From assembly GCA_019155205.2 (NCBI GenBank), contig JAHNZQ020000277.1, forward strand, positions 233,371 to 297,370: 64,000 nt of DNA. The letters run 5' to 3'. The notes beneath the pieces are model-generated. The model ran no database searches and was not told where the DNA came from. It saw only the letters and a list, made by a program, of their open reading frames with translations. Every line of letters starts with the position of its first letter. Positions within the stretch are counted from its first letter, which is position 1. A program made the position numbers and the translations under genes. Source of the stretch: Gracilaria vermiculophylla. Taxonomy: Eukaryota > Rhodophyta > Florideophyceae > Gracilariales > Gracilariaceae. Shown piece after piece: positions 44,888 to 54,782 of this stretch.

Positions 44888-45145
44888 TAAGAATGGTACC
44901 AGAACAAATGAGAGGGTCGAGCTTGTCGAACAGTATACAGCAAGGGTGTAGAACGTAGTACACAAGTGGTCGACATCTCTGAGGTCTCACCGCATTTACG
45001 AAGTCACATAGGAGTACATATAGGCTACGAAATGAGTAGACGAGCCAAGCGTAAGAGGACGCCACTAAAGATTACAAGAACTTATAAATGAGGGGACGCC
45101 AAGTAGTGATTACAAGAGCTTAATAAATATGCAGTTGTATTCATA
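44888..45145 (-). repeat. 3' LTR of the copia element
   Basis: 258 bp, starting TAAGAATGG and ending TATTCATA on the plus strand. The termini are TA...TA rather than the usual TG...CA. It differs from the other LTR by a single base. Confidence 0.93.
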
Positions 45146-45158
45146 TTCCTCCCCTTTC
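45146..45158 (-). other. Copia polypurine tract
   Basis: gaaaggggaggaa on the minus strand lies directly before the 3' LTR and overlaps the end of the RNase H stop codon. This is the expected primer site for plus-strand DNA synthesis. Confidence 0.8.
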
Positions 45159-47147
45159 AGCCAAAGTTTTTCTGAGAGCTCTGTATCTCAGCTAGCTCCT
45201 CAAAGTCGATACACAGTCGTCCTGTAAAGAGAGTCAGCAGGAGTGCATCAGTGATGCTACTGTCTTTCTTCGTCATAGGATCCGCTAAATTAATTCTTCC
45301 AGGGATCCACGACATTTCAGCAACGGCACCGGTTTGAAACTCAAAGCGAATGCATCCGACATCACCACGAATAGACTTATCAATAGAGTTCTTCTGTGTC
45401 GATAGCGATGTAAATAAATCTTTGGAATCAACAAGCACTCGAATCTTGATTTCCACATCAAGAAGCCCAGAGTAGGCCTTGGCGATAGTCTTTCCTTCAT
45501 CTATACCTTCGGCAGCTGCAAATATTTCCGCTGCTGGTACACTTTTCACAGGACGCTTGGCCTTGTGAAACATCCACGATACTACGTGATAGATAGAGTT
45601 CTTCGTCATGTTACCAATCAAAAGTCCAGTCAGAACCCCAAGTTGTCCAAATTCATCAACACGTGATGCATCAGCAAAAACCAGAACGCTGAGTTCATAA
45701 TCTTCTTTGTCTGCTGGCCTTGGATATGAAATAGTCGTCCCGATCTTTTTCAACTTTTGCACAATGTTGATCTGTTCGACAAGGTGGCAAACTTTGAGCT
45801 CTGGCGCCTTTTGTTGGAGATAGCTTACATAAAAAAGGAGCAAAACGGAGATGATGCTGTTCCTATCCATCCAAGCGAACTGTTTGTGGATGCAAATACT
45901 GATTTCTCAATCTCGGTGAGTGGCTGGTCAAACTGTTTTCGACGTATTCGAGAGAAGGGATACTCAACAACAGCCTCCATCTTGTCATCTGCATCGGTCT
46001 CGATCGTGTGGTCAATATTATGTATAGTATTAATACCGAAGAACCTTAGTTTGCCAGGTCTGTGGTGGACATTTCCAAACTTGAACTTTTTGTCAAATTC
46101 TTTTAGGAACTGCTCAGCGCGGTTACCTTTACCGGCAATTTTTAGGTCATCTACAATCTTGGCAACAAGAAGAACTAGCCTTCCACCTTCTCTCTTAAAG
46201 AATAGTTGTGGTATGTGCGAAGATTGCAGGAGGCCGAGGTCCAGCATTACGTTGTAAGACTGATTTTGCCATTTTGCGTTCGCATTGACGAGGCCATATG
46301 CAGCCGTCAACAGTAGCCATAGATGTGTGGACGTCATTGAGCTTTCCTTTGGAGGTCGAACGTACACATCTCTTTGGGCTTGTCCTGTCTGAAGGAAAGC
46401 TGCTTTGACATCTGATTTGTGTATTTTCCATTTGTACAGGGATGCAATCGGTTCGAGGATTCGAAGTCCCTTCGGCGGACATGTTGCACAGTCCTTGCTT
46501 AAATCGTTTTTAAAGTCATCCTCATTTCCGTGAGGGGCAATGCGGGCTTTAAGTTTGAGGGAGCCATCGTCATTTTGTTTCACTTTGTATAGCGTGTGGC
46601 TACTGATAATGTTGGAGCCAGCAGGAATCTTGTCATGTGGTACTGGACGTACAGTCTTTAAAAATGATTCTTCTTCCTGTTTATAAGCGTTTATCAACGG
46701 ATATTGTTAAAATCCTTGTGCATGGTGCTTCAGAAAAGGCTTGTTACCAAAGTAGTCTAGCATCAACAGGAGTACTTCGCTCTCGGTGCTAGTAAGGTGT
46801 AGTCTTGGGGAGATTACACTTGAACTTGCCGAGACTGCGTTGGGAAATTTCCACTGCTCCTGTGTCATGTCAAGGCATTCTTTATCTCTGTCGTCATAAT
46901 ATATATTTAGACGACCATCATGAGCCTCAGAGTGAACAGTACCAATAAAAGACTGATCTTCAAGTGGCCAGAACACAGACACTCGGTCTCCGACGTTTGG
47001 CACAACGTTTGAGGAGTTGACAGAAAAGTCAGCGTCAGCAGTATCTGTTTCAGAAGAGCGTGGTGAGCCGTTATTGGTAAGATCCTCTGTTTCTGGATAG
47101 CGATCTAAGTCGGCAGCTCCACTGTCGGGTGAATCAAAGGTGCTCTC
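45157..47147 (-). pseudogene. Copia reverse transcriptase-RNase H region with two stops and a frameshift
   Basis: Reading continues in the same frame as the upstream gag-integrase frame but through TAA at 47148-47150 and TAA at 46707-46709. The RT (290-residue block 46697-45825) keeps LKARIAPHGNEDD, HKSDVKAAFLQTG, ECVRPP-like YVRPPKES, AAYGLVNANAKW and the catalytic KIVDDL (Ile where Tyr is usual). At a run of six T near 45835 the frame shifts. RNase H (237 residues, ending 45157) continues with VLVFADAS, SVPAAEIFAAAEG, VDSKDLF and WIPGRINLADPMTK, keeping its acidic residues. Everything downstream of the stops is well conserved. The lesions are therefore very recent or tolerated, or the element uses recoding, which is less likely with two separate stops. 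Confidence 0.85.
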
Positions 47148-49649
47148 TTATTGTTCATGTATGATTTCAGTCATTAAATCCATACTGTCTTGTACCATCT
47201 GTGCGAAGCTGTCTTGTCGCACAGGTGTCGGAGTGTCTTCAAAAGCAACGTTAATTGTTCGCCCGTTTTTGCCGGGAACAGTCACGGAACGTGCTTCATG
47301 GTTAACAGAGGTAATTGGTTTGGGCGACGACCATTTGCCTCTCTTTTCATGATCTCGTTTTTGGTATACTTCAACAAGATCTCCAAGCGAGTGAGGTACT
47401 TCGGTAACTGCTTTCGAACGTAGAATTAGAGCAAGTTTGCGACGTGCCTGAAACTGGTCTCGAGCATTGCGAACATCGTCAGGAATTACATTGTCGGTAG
47501 GTTTAGCGGCAATAGGTTTTGAGAAGATTTTGGCTAACTCGAAGGCAGACATAGTTTCATTACCATAAAGATCGTTGGAGATTGAAACAGACTTGTATGC
47601 TGCTAGATTGGGATCGAAGTCGGCACTAGGCGCTTCCTTTAGCCGAATAAAGATACCGCGGATAATATTGTGTTTAGAATCGATTGCATTCTTGGAGTGC
47701 CGTCTGGGTGGCACTGGATGGAGCGGAATTCCTAGTTGCTCGGTGTATTTCTTGAACTCGCCGAGCATAAAAGCTGTGTCCGCACGGATAGAGTCAGGGT
47801 GCCGAAATTGGGAGACCCAACAAGCTTCAAAGGCGACAATTGATTCTTTGAGAGAAGCTGTACTCACGACATGAGCAGCTGAATACCGGGAGACAAGGTC
47901 CATACGGTGGGTCAGGCGAATCTCGTCAAGATACAGATGATCAATGCACACAACTTCATTGAATTCTTTGGATAGGGAACTTATAGAAACCGTGCGATTA
48001 GGCTGGGGGACAGCGGTGGAGCGACACGCCGTGCAGTTGTTAACCATTTCACCTAAGTAAGAAGAAATTGCATCATTCCAGAGTCCTTTTCTTTGAAGCA
48101 GGAGTTTGTAATCAGTAAAGCTGGCATGACCGCATACATGCTTGTGTACCTTGTCGATGATTTTTTTGACATCGGACCAGGGTGTGGCATCAAGTGTGAC
48201 TGCAGAGAGACATGACAGTGTCTGGCCATGGTTGTGGGATGCAGTAAAACGGTCCAAGGGAAGGTAGCTTAGAAACTCATGATCGACCATAGAAAGAGAC
48301 TCACGTTCACCATCAGCATCGAAGACAACGGCGTTATCGTCGATGCGCTCAATGTTCGATTTGCGGGTGACGTTTTGGCCAATTACCCACTGCGACGAGC
48401 CATCTAGAACCAGGTGGGTAATAAAAACACTTCTGTCGTTATCCGATATGGCTGTTAAAACGATCGATCCCAGGATAAGACGTGCAGGGCTGGCGTGTTT
48501 TCCTTTTCCGTATTGCCAATGTGTGTGGCCATTAAGCGAATCTGGGATGGATACAAGCTGAAAACTGGACGATAGTCCCACATGTGCAGCTAGTAAATTC
48601 AGCTCAACAACGCCCATTGCCGAGTAAGGCGCTCCGTTATCAACTAGAGGTCCAAGCGCCATTGGCGGCTCAGTATTTTCTGTCAACTCAGTATTTTCTG
48701 AAGAGCCAGTGGTATTTGCTGAAGAGCCAGTGGTATTTGCTGAAGAGCCAACGAGAGCAGACATGTTAAACGAAACCGTTTTCTTTTTTTCATAGTCGTT
48801 CTGGTCTTTCGGTACTTCAGAACGATTGCTTGATGCGCTTGGTTCATTTGGGGCGTCGTAAGATCTGACATGTGTGGGAAGCGAGCCGTCACGGTTGTGG
48901 TTTCTTTTCCAGTGGCCATAATTTCCACATATATTACACGGATACTTCATAGTAGGAGATTCATTTTTGTTGCGGATATTGTTACCGCGTTGCTGACCTC
49001 GACACTGAGTTGTGCTAGCAGAGCTGGATGACAAAGTCTCAGTTTGAGCATGTGGATGCGAGGACTTGTCGCATTGTTTTATCACGGAGGAGACCGATTG
49101 ATATGTAATGGCGCTTAAAAACTCATCATTTGTAGAGTCAGAAGTCAAGTTCTGATTCGATAGTGCAGCAGCAGCCATCACTGCAACGCGTTGGGAGTCG
49201 TCAATTGCCGAGTTAGACAGTAACATGAGCGCTGTAATACATTCTGGTAGCTTCGTAGTTGAAGCGATAGAATTACACTTGGCTACCTGAGCAGAAAATC
49301 GAGACTCAAAATTCTTCATTGTCTCGTTCGAACTGCGGCGAGTGGTCCACAGTTGGTTGAAGGTGCGATAAGCTTCACAAACCACGGTCAGGGCATCTCT
49401 TTGATATATTTTTACTACAATGAGATTATTACCGTCTTCTTCAATTAGTTGATCATTGAAAATTCCTGAGCAGAGGTCATTTGCGCGGCCATGCAATTGT
49501 GACTTGAGACAAATAGATTGTAGCGCTAGCGGGATCTTATTACTGTTCCAATCTGGTAGCGTATTGTGCAACATTTGCCAAAAATTTAACAACGTTGCGG
49601 TATTCCTCCTGATCACCCTTTCCGTCAGTCCGGGGAGGCGACTTGACAT
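47148..49649 (-). CDS. Copia Gag-protease-integrase polyprotein
   Basis: The 833-residue frame from the ATG at 49649 encodes Gag (about 1-230, with a gag-polypeptide-type helical region LTVVCEAYRTFNQLW and ESRFSAQVAKCNSI). A zinc knuckle with spacing C-x2-C-x4-H-x4-H follows (Cys238, Cys241, His246, His251; the last is His, not Cys). Next is a short Ser/Asn/Thr repeat (ANTTGSS), then an aspartic protease with active site LVDNGAPYSA (Asp337, DNG rather than DSG/DTG). The integrase has the zinc-binding residues (around His504-Cys542, HVCGHAS to NCTAC) and core residues Asp570 and Asp624. At the third position IDSKH shows Asp657 where Glu is normal. The tail after 670 would bind DNA or target sites. 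The frame ends at a TAA before the RT. Confidence 0.85.
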   Translation of the reverse strand: MSSRLPGLTERVIRRNTATLLNFWQMLHNTLPDWNSNKIPLALQSICLKSQLHGRANDLCSGIFNDQLIEEDGNNLIVVKIYQRDALTVVCEAYRTFNQLWTTRRSSNETMKNFESRFSAQVAKCNSIASTTKLPECITALMLLSNSAIDDSQRVAVMAAAALSNQNLTSDSTNDEFLSAITYQSVSSVIKQCDKSSHPHAQTETLSSSSASTTQCRGQQRGNNIRNKNESPTMKYPCNICGNYGHWKRNHNRDGSLPTHVRSYDAPNEPSASSNRSEVPKDQNDYEKKKTVSFNMSALVGSSANTTGSSANTTGSSENTELTENTEPPMALGPLVDNGAPYSAMGVVELNLLAAHVGLSSSFQLVSIPDSLNGHTHWQYGKGKHASPARLILGSIVLTAISDNDRSVFITHLVLDGSSQWVIGQNVTRKSNIERIDDNAVVFDADGERESLSMVDHEFLSYLPLDRFTASHNHGQTLSCLSAVTLDATPWSDVKKIIDKVHKHVCGHASFTDYKLLLQRKGLWNDAISSYLGEMVNNCTACRSTAVPQPNRTVSISSLSKEFNEVVCIDHLYLDEIRLTHRMDLVSRYSAAHVVSTASLKESIVAFEACWVSQFRHPDSIRADTAFMLGEFKKYTEQLGIPLHPVPPRRHSKNAIDSKHNIIRGIFIRLKEAPSADFDPNLAAYKSVSISNDLYGNETMSAFELAKIFSKPIAAKPTDNVIPDDVRNARDQFQARRKLALILRSKAVTEVPHSLGDLVEVYQKRDHEKRGKWSSPKPITSVNHEARSVTVPGKNGRTINVAFEDTPTPVRQDSFAQMVQDSMDLMTEIIHEQ

Positions 49650-49690
49650 CCCAGGAGAATTTGGGGCGAGAGGGCAGGTTGGATTGGAGC

Positions 49691-49704
49691 GCTGGGCCCA
49701 TAAC
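49691..49704 (-). other. Copia primer-binding site, half-tRNA(iMet) type
   Basis: gttatgggcccagc on the minus strand follows the 5' LTR directly. The plus-strand gctgggcccataac is the anticodon arm of eukaryotic initiator tRNA-Met, so priming would use an internally cleaved tRNA half, as known for Drosophila copia, rather than a tRNA 3' end. Confidence 0.8.
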
Positions 49705-49962
49705 TAAGAATGGTACCAGAACAAATGAGAGGGTCGAGCTTGTCGAACAGTATACAGCAAGGGTGTAGAACGTAGTACACAAGTGGTCGACATCTCTGAG
49801 GTCTCACCGCATTTACGAAGTCACATAGGAGTACATATAGGCTACGAAATGAGTAGACGAGCCAAGCGTAAGAGGACGCCACTAAAGATTACAAGAACTT
49901 ATAAATGAGGGGACGCCAAGTAGTGATTACAAGAGCTTAATAAATATGCAGTCGTATTCATA
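49705..49962 (-). repeat. 5' LTR of the copia element
   Basis: 258 bp, identical to the 3' LTR except one base. It lies upstream of gag in the element's orientation and should contain its promoter. The sequence aagctcttgtaatcac near the element's outer end occurs with a second similar unit (aagttcttgtaatc), a small internal repeat. Confidence 0.93.
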
Positions 49963-50365
49963 AACTCGGTGCCAAAACGTTGCATTAGCGTTGCACAGCA
50001 GAAAGGATGCAAAATAAACTATTGAACGTTGCGCAGAAATGATTTTTTATTGATGATCATATGTTTTTGGAACGGTTATATGACATAATGTTTTCTAAGA
50101 CCTATTTTTGTAGGCGTACAATAGACGTTTGGTAGTTTTTTATAGATTTCACAGCATGTTGTATGTTTTTGAAACAGTCTGTACGTCGTACATCTGGGCG
50201 CTAGCACATGTCGCTCGTGATTGCGTTTTGCCGGTCACCAAGTTTTTAAAAACCCAAACAGTAAAAGAACATTTTCAGTTTCTACTAGATTTGAAAATAT
50301 TTGTTTTCCAAAGACAAAATATTTGCCTGCAACATTTTACTATGACAGTTTTCGATACGATTCCG

Positions 50366-51505
50366 TCAAATACTTTCTGGCTGTGGAAAAAGTTCCGAAT
50401 CTTGAACGTTTTCTTGTCGCCGCCGAAAGTACTTTAGCAGATTCCACCGTTGGTTTTGATCGGGATAGTTGTATCCTTCAGAATTTGAACCCATCACGTA
50501 GATTAGTTGTTCACCGTGTTCATACCCTCTGCTAATCACCGGGTCTATGGGGACAGGCTGGTCAATGTCACGAAACGTTCGCTGTGCCCAATGTAACGGA
50601 TCACTCATGTCGTAGAAGATGTGCCGCCGCAACAAAAATGTTGAAAGAAAAGCTAAGAGAGAAAATAGCCAAGATGCGGCAGTGATGTAAATCAGAACGA
50701 GCGGAACACTGGTTACGTCGTCAAAGCTGAAGAATGGGCAAGACATTTCTTCTGTTCCAAGCATGAAGTACCGTCGCGCTTCCAGAGAATCCGGTGATGC
50801 TGCTCCACGAATCGCATCCAAAGCTCTTTCAGCTATGGTTACCTGCTCTTTCTCGTCTATATCGAGGAAAAATTTTGTGGCGTAGAAGGATATTGGAATG
50901 TTAGATGCGATTACCTTGTCTACGTCATTTAAACCTAGAGCTATGGACATATAGAATGTACGGGATCGAAATTCCGTAAATATGCATCCAAAATCATTAT
51001 TGCAAGTACGACGTCTATCCCCAATCGGTATCTCTATGGAGCTGTCTTCTTTGAACATGAACAATGGGGTTTCACTGCATCGAATATCATTCTCATCGAT
51101 TCGGCTCAAGTTCCCGGTGTGTTGAAAAATTTGGTCGCCATCTTGGCGTGTACACCTGATCAGGATCTTATCCATGTCCAAGCTAGGTGTAAGATCGTTT
51201 TTCCGCAAATCATATCTATTAATGGAGAGGCACGGACGAAACTCGACGCGACGACTGCGTTCCGGGTTACTGAAGAAAGATAAAAGAACCTCTAAAGTAA
51301 TGAATACAACAATAGAGATGATACCAAGAGACTTTGTGCGAATGCGATGGAGACGCACCTTCACCTGCTTTCCGTTCTTCAAAGCATGGCATTCCGCGTA
51401 TTTGTTAACACAAAGTGCAGCGCTGAAAAGGAAAAACTCAGCAACGCCCGAAAATATGGTTATGATCAGGTCAGTGAATTGAGACTTCAAAGGAATGAGA
51501 ACCAT
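50366..51505 (-). CDS. Unknown membrane protein with three predicted transmembrane segments
   Basis: I do not recognise this 379-residue protein. From the ATG at 51505 it has hydrophobic segments at about 12-33 (IITIFSGVAEFFLFSAALCV) and 60-81 (LGIISIVVFITLEVLLSFF). A polar domain of about 180 residues with several Cys (RPCLSIN, LIRCTRQ, DIRCSETP, RRTCNNDFGCIF, MSCPFF) and Asn glycosylation sequons follows. A third segment lies at about 265-290 (VPLVLIYITAASWLFSLLAFL), then a hydrophilic tail of 90 residues. Cys spacing suggests disulphides, so the middle domain is probably lumenal or extracellular. The frame is open further upstream to 51673 but without ATG. It starts the orphan cluster and lies 184 bases from the Tc1 end. 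Complete and uninterrupted, so likely a real gene. Confidence 0.6.
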   Translation of the reverse strand: MVLIPLKSQFTDLIITIFSGVAEFFLFSAALCVNKYAECHALKNGKQVKVRLHRIRTKSLGIISIVVFITLEVLLSFFSNPERSRRVEFRPCLSINRYDLRKNDLTPSLDMDKILIRCTRQDGDQIFQHTGNLSRIDENDIRCSETPLFMFKEDSSIEIPIGDRRRTCNNDFGCIFTEFRSRTFYMSIALGLNDVDKVIASNIPISFYATKFFLDIDEKEQVTIAERALDAIRGAASPDSLEARRYFMLGTEEMSCPFFSFDDVTSVPLVLIYITAASWLFSLLAFLSTFLLRRHIFYDMSDPLHWAQRTFRDIDQPVPIDPVISRGYEHGEQLIYVMGSNSEGYNYPDQNQRWNLLKYFRRRQENVQDSELFPQPESI

Positions 51506-51910
51506 CGAAGGATCGTTTGGCAAAGCTAGGGAGTGATGAGAACGTTCGTAGGAATGAGAGAAACGGACTTTGAGGTTGAGATGAGGCAAGAACAAATAGG
51601 GGCAGTGGGAAAAATAATGGAATCTATGTGTGTAAAAAGCGAATACAGTCAATGTGGTTTGGCTCTTCAGCAAGGAATATATTTTTATGGTAGATGGACG
51701 AGGGCACTGCAGTCAACAGCAGTGACAGAGAGAGCCGAAGTTGACTAGCTAGAGACTCAGAAGGTGCTTTCCTTTGCAATGGATTTATGATACTGTACGA
51801 AGTTGGCCAGCAGTATCCTGGGGTGCCATCTGCTAATCCTCATTTTTATTTTTTATTTTTGACAAGCGTCAGCTGCTTGTCAAACTCTTGAAGCAAGAAC
51901 CATTCCATCC

Positions 51911-52333
51911 TCACCCTCGTTTCTGTGCCTCGCTGTCAACAGCTCGACAAACTGCTGTGTCCTTGAGGTACACATGTTTCCGTGCCCTTGAACCTGGATT
52001 CAAATGACAGTCGGAACGTCGCCCATTTCTCTCGTTACATGGATGGAGCACCATTCGTAGGGGCAGCTCCCTCAAACCTACATAACAAAGCATCGTATGC
52101 AAGAGGATATCGGTGATGAGGACAAGCATTGAGAGCATTATATGGATAGTATGCCAGTATATCCACGACAACCGTGTACACAGGCTGAAGTCTGTTTCTA
52201 GGTCACTGGCCGGTGATTCTGTCAAATACTTACCAAAGACAGCTATAAAGAAACAGGTGCTGAAGCCGTAAAATATTATTATGTGTTTGTGTTCCGTAAT
52301 CCTTTGTATACCAGCTGAGAACGCACAAACTAT
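51911..52333 (-). pseudogene. Membrane-protein fragment or terminal exon, function unknown
   Basis: An open minus-strand frame without a clear start reads TVIVCAFSAG, a hydrophobic HIIIFYGFSTCFFIAVFG, a polar loop, another strong segment (IHIMLSMLVLITDILLHTMLC), then a basic polar tail ending KRG at a stop. Possible splice acceptors lie just upstream (TTATAG near 52330), so this could be the last exon of a spliced gene rather than a relic. The FSAG motif before a membrane helix recalls the 54783 and 31.3 kb sequences. Confidence 0.35.
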
Positions 52334-53939
52334 AACAGTTGTTCAATACGATAATACCATGGAAATCAACTCCCGAAGCACAATAATTGCCTCGTGTGAA
52401 CATTTCACCGAGTGGTGAAGTACTTACGAAACGAAATAACTTACTACTTTTGTTGTCTTGTGCGTTACCTTTTAGGAGTCAGAGAGCGATGATGACCTAC
52501 ACGTACAATAGCCGTTGAACGATCTCTTCACACAGGCCGTGGATAAGGGGACCTACAGGTTGTCCAATCGGGACGCCTTATACACTGATTACCTAGCTAC
52601 ATCCGAGGCTTAGTTTGCGAATGGAAGATACCACCTATTCAGGTGAGAAACGCATCGCTATCATAGACTTCTTGACACGGTTAAAGCTTGCATGTGACCA
52701 TAACGGTTTTTCGTAAAGTGCAACTATGAGGTTATTTCAGTTCTACGTCGAGGTAAAGTACAAGCAGCAGATTTAACGGATGGAAAAAAATAAATGTTTG
52801 TACCATCAATGGATTAGATAGTGTAGAAATACTTTGTTCCGCTCTCTTTTGGTCTCGTTTTGTTTTGTTCTTCACGCAGTACATTTCACATAGCTTCCTG
52901 AGCGTCTTCGGCACCAGTAATCTGAAAAATAATCAAATCTCGCACAAGAACTTCATAAAGATGGGGACAAGTTCCAAACAACTTTATTCTGCTAAGTTTA
53001 TCACTGACGTATAGTCACAAGCTGTAAGCGATAATATGATAATATCATGATTTTTGAATACCCCACAGTTTTTAATCAAAGTAAGCGCATCATTTGTTGA
53101 AAGACCAACATTCTTAACATTTTTTAACATCAATGCAACGAAGAATTCAAATGTTTTTGAATTTGCGACGAGCAGACTAGATTGGAGCTAAATGCCATAT
53201 AGATGCATCGAGATAAAGCAACTGAAAAAGGAAACCAGCGAGAATACAACACTAATGGACAACTCTGCGAGGCTTTACGTTTTTGAAGGTCTTAAAGGCT
53301 TTGCAGATGATTAGGGTTTGGAAGCAAGTAGTCTTTCTGGGTGAATGAAAATGTACTTGCCTCAACCGACTTAAAAATGATGATGTTCAAAGCAACGAAG
53401 TTGATAGTCGATTAACAATAAAAAGCATACAGTGCCTACGTTTGCAGAATACCGGTTCGCATGCACCCAAGTGCGCTAAGAAGTCAGTATTAATGCCATT
53501 CGCTTGTGGGTGTGGATTTGGAGAGAAAAACCAGCCAGCGATTGGGCACCAAGTTCCCGTAGTCCCAGAATTGTTCTATTACAGACGAAAGGTGGTTCAC
53601 AAAAGGGTTCGAAAAAAAGTCCACGACATCGAAGACATCCTCTGAAAAAGACGGAGACGATTCAATGACATGGAAAAGAACAAAAATATGACGACACGCT
53701 GAAAGAGCGGTTTCACCAAACTCAGAAACAAATCACGATAGAACTCTATCGCTTAAACGCAAAATGAAAGCGAGGAAACCCCGTGAAACTGTGATAGTCA
53801 TTATAAAATACGAAGTGAAATAGACGCCGTTTGAAAGGTATATCTGTTCTCGGAAGCCTGTCTGAAACCCACCGGAGTCTGCGATTTCCATTCTGATATT
53901 GAACAATCAGATTTTTCCAATCATTGTTGGTTCTTGGTA
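52334..53939. other. Gene-poor region
   Basis: About 1.6 kb of AT-rich sequence. Short frames (52732-52914, 53442-53645) have no recognisable motif. It may hold 5' exons of the 51911 fragment, but I cannot define any. Confidence 0.35.
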
Positions 53940-54336
53940 GTGTCTATCGGACCAGTGCGCTGACCTCATACTTTATGAAGTCAAATTGACCTCATATGAG
54001 GTCAGCGCACTATCAAGCAAAAAAAAAAAAAAAAGAAATCTGATCCGTTGGCCTTTACATTTCGAATTTTAAACTTGAAAAACGGCCTACGGTGCAAGTC
54101 AAGTTCTGCAAAGATCTGTCTTCATGGCACCAATTCACGGATGTTGTTGACAACCACGACTGATTCATCAGCTACAAATGTTGTTTGAGTTTTGTGGACA
54201 TGGTTCGGCGCTGCCGGTCTTGAAGACACGATAAAAAAATCATATTGAAAAGAAAGTGGAAAGTTTTCAAATGTTTTGGTACAATTCTAAAGTAAGTAAA
54301 ATTGACCTCATATGAGGTCGCTGGTCCAATAGACAG
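53940..54336. mobile_element. Non-coding MITE with palindromic subterminal repeats
   Basis: A 397-bp element is flanked by TA (53938-53939, 54337-54338). Left end gtgtctatcggaccag; right end is the complement of ctgtctattggaccag, so the terminal repeats match at 14 of 16. Each is followed inside by gacctcata-type repeats. The interior is AT-rich, has an A-run near 54019 and encodes nothing. Size, TA target and inverted ends fit a miniature element mobilised by a Tc1/mariner-like transposase, but the ends differ from the Tc1 family in this window. Confidence 0.65.
53987..54004. repeat. Perfect 18-bp palindrome TGACCTCATATGAGGTCA
   Basis: A perfect inverted repeat without a loop inside the MITE. 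The same sequence with one change recurs at 54303-54320. A longer 17-bp inverted repeat (agtgcgctgacctcata) pairs 53954-53970 with 53995-54011. Confidence 0.9.
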
Positions 54337-54782
54337 TAGGCATCAAGGTCACGCTGTATAACCGCATTGGAACGCATTCGTGGGTAAGTAAAATGGCGGA
54401 AATTTGTTGTTGTGAGGTTTGCTCATCGAAGGAACAGCCATGCATGACGAAACTTGAGATGACTACGGCTTTCAACATTTTTGTTTTTTTTAAAGGCATG
54501 CAGCTCCAAGAGGGCCAGTACACAACAGTGCGTTTTATTTTGGGAAACAAAAATGGTGTCACAGTTTTGAAACTTATACGAAGAGTAAAGTAAGGTATCT
54601 CAGCTTGTTGAGAGTTAACTTATTACGCAAAGGAAACAAAATATCTGACTAACGACCTTTCGCCAGGCCTTATTTTTTCTGCGAGACGGGCGTTCTGCGC
54701 TTGACTTCAAATTCGGTATAAGAGTGCTTTCCGTGGTGCACTGCGTAAATGCTTATAACTTTGGTGTTCGCAGTGTCAAATT

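Larger units (their letters stand above)
44888..49962 (-). mobile_element. Nearly intact Ty1/copia retrotransposon
   Basis: A 5,075-bp element on the minus strand has 258-bp LTRs at both ends, target duplication AACTC (44883-44887 and 49963-49967), a primer-binding site next to the 5' LTR and a polypurine tract next to the 3' LTR. The domain order gag, protease, integrase, reverse transcriptase, RNase H defines Ty1/copia. The two LTRs differ at one base (45135 t, 49953 c), so insertion was recent. The RT core (SDVKAAFLQTG, KIVDDLKIAG) recalls the GalEa-type lineage reported from red algae and crustaceans; that placement is from memory and unverified. Confidence 0.93.
43830..50181 (+). mobile_element. 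Tc1/mariner element carrying a copia insertion
   Basis: Terminal repeats cagtgcgtttcaaaaaca (43830) and tgtttttgaaacagtctg (to 50181) are each flanked by TA. Without the copia element and its target duplication the length is 1,272 bp, like the two other copies. The plus strand shows LKLSRVTIAIFLNN, IAFFETNMNAE, FQQNNVPVHTAF, EWPARSPNLNPIENVWVLL and LQTAFELKNCIKNCW. It is cut at MKLHIN, and after the copia element it resumes with SVPKRCISVAQQK. The second catalytic Asp of FQQDN is Asn here, and stops occur upstream, so it is inactive. Confidence 0.88.

Noticed and set aside
47148..49649. A host gene for the 833-residue protein
   Set aside because: Zinc knuckle, protease and integrase in order, and position between matching LTRs, make it retrotransposon polyprotein.
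52224..52250. A 5' splice site GTAAGT in the 52.2 kb membrane fragment
   Set aside because: The frame reads straight through GTAAGTATTTG without a stop, so no intron is needed there.
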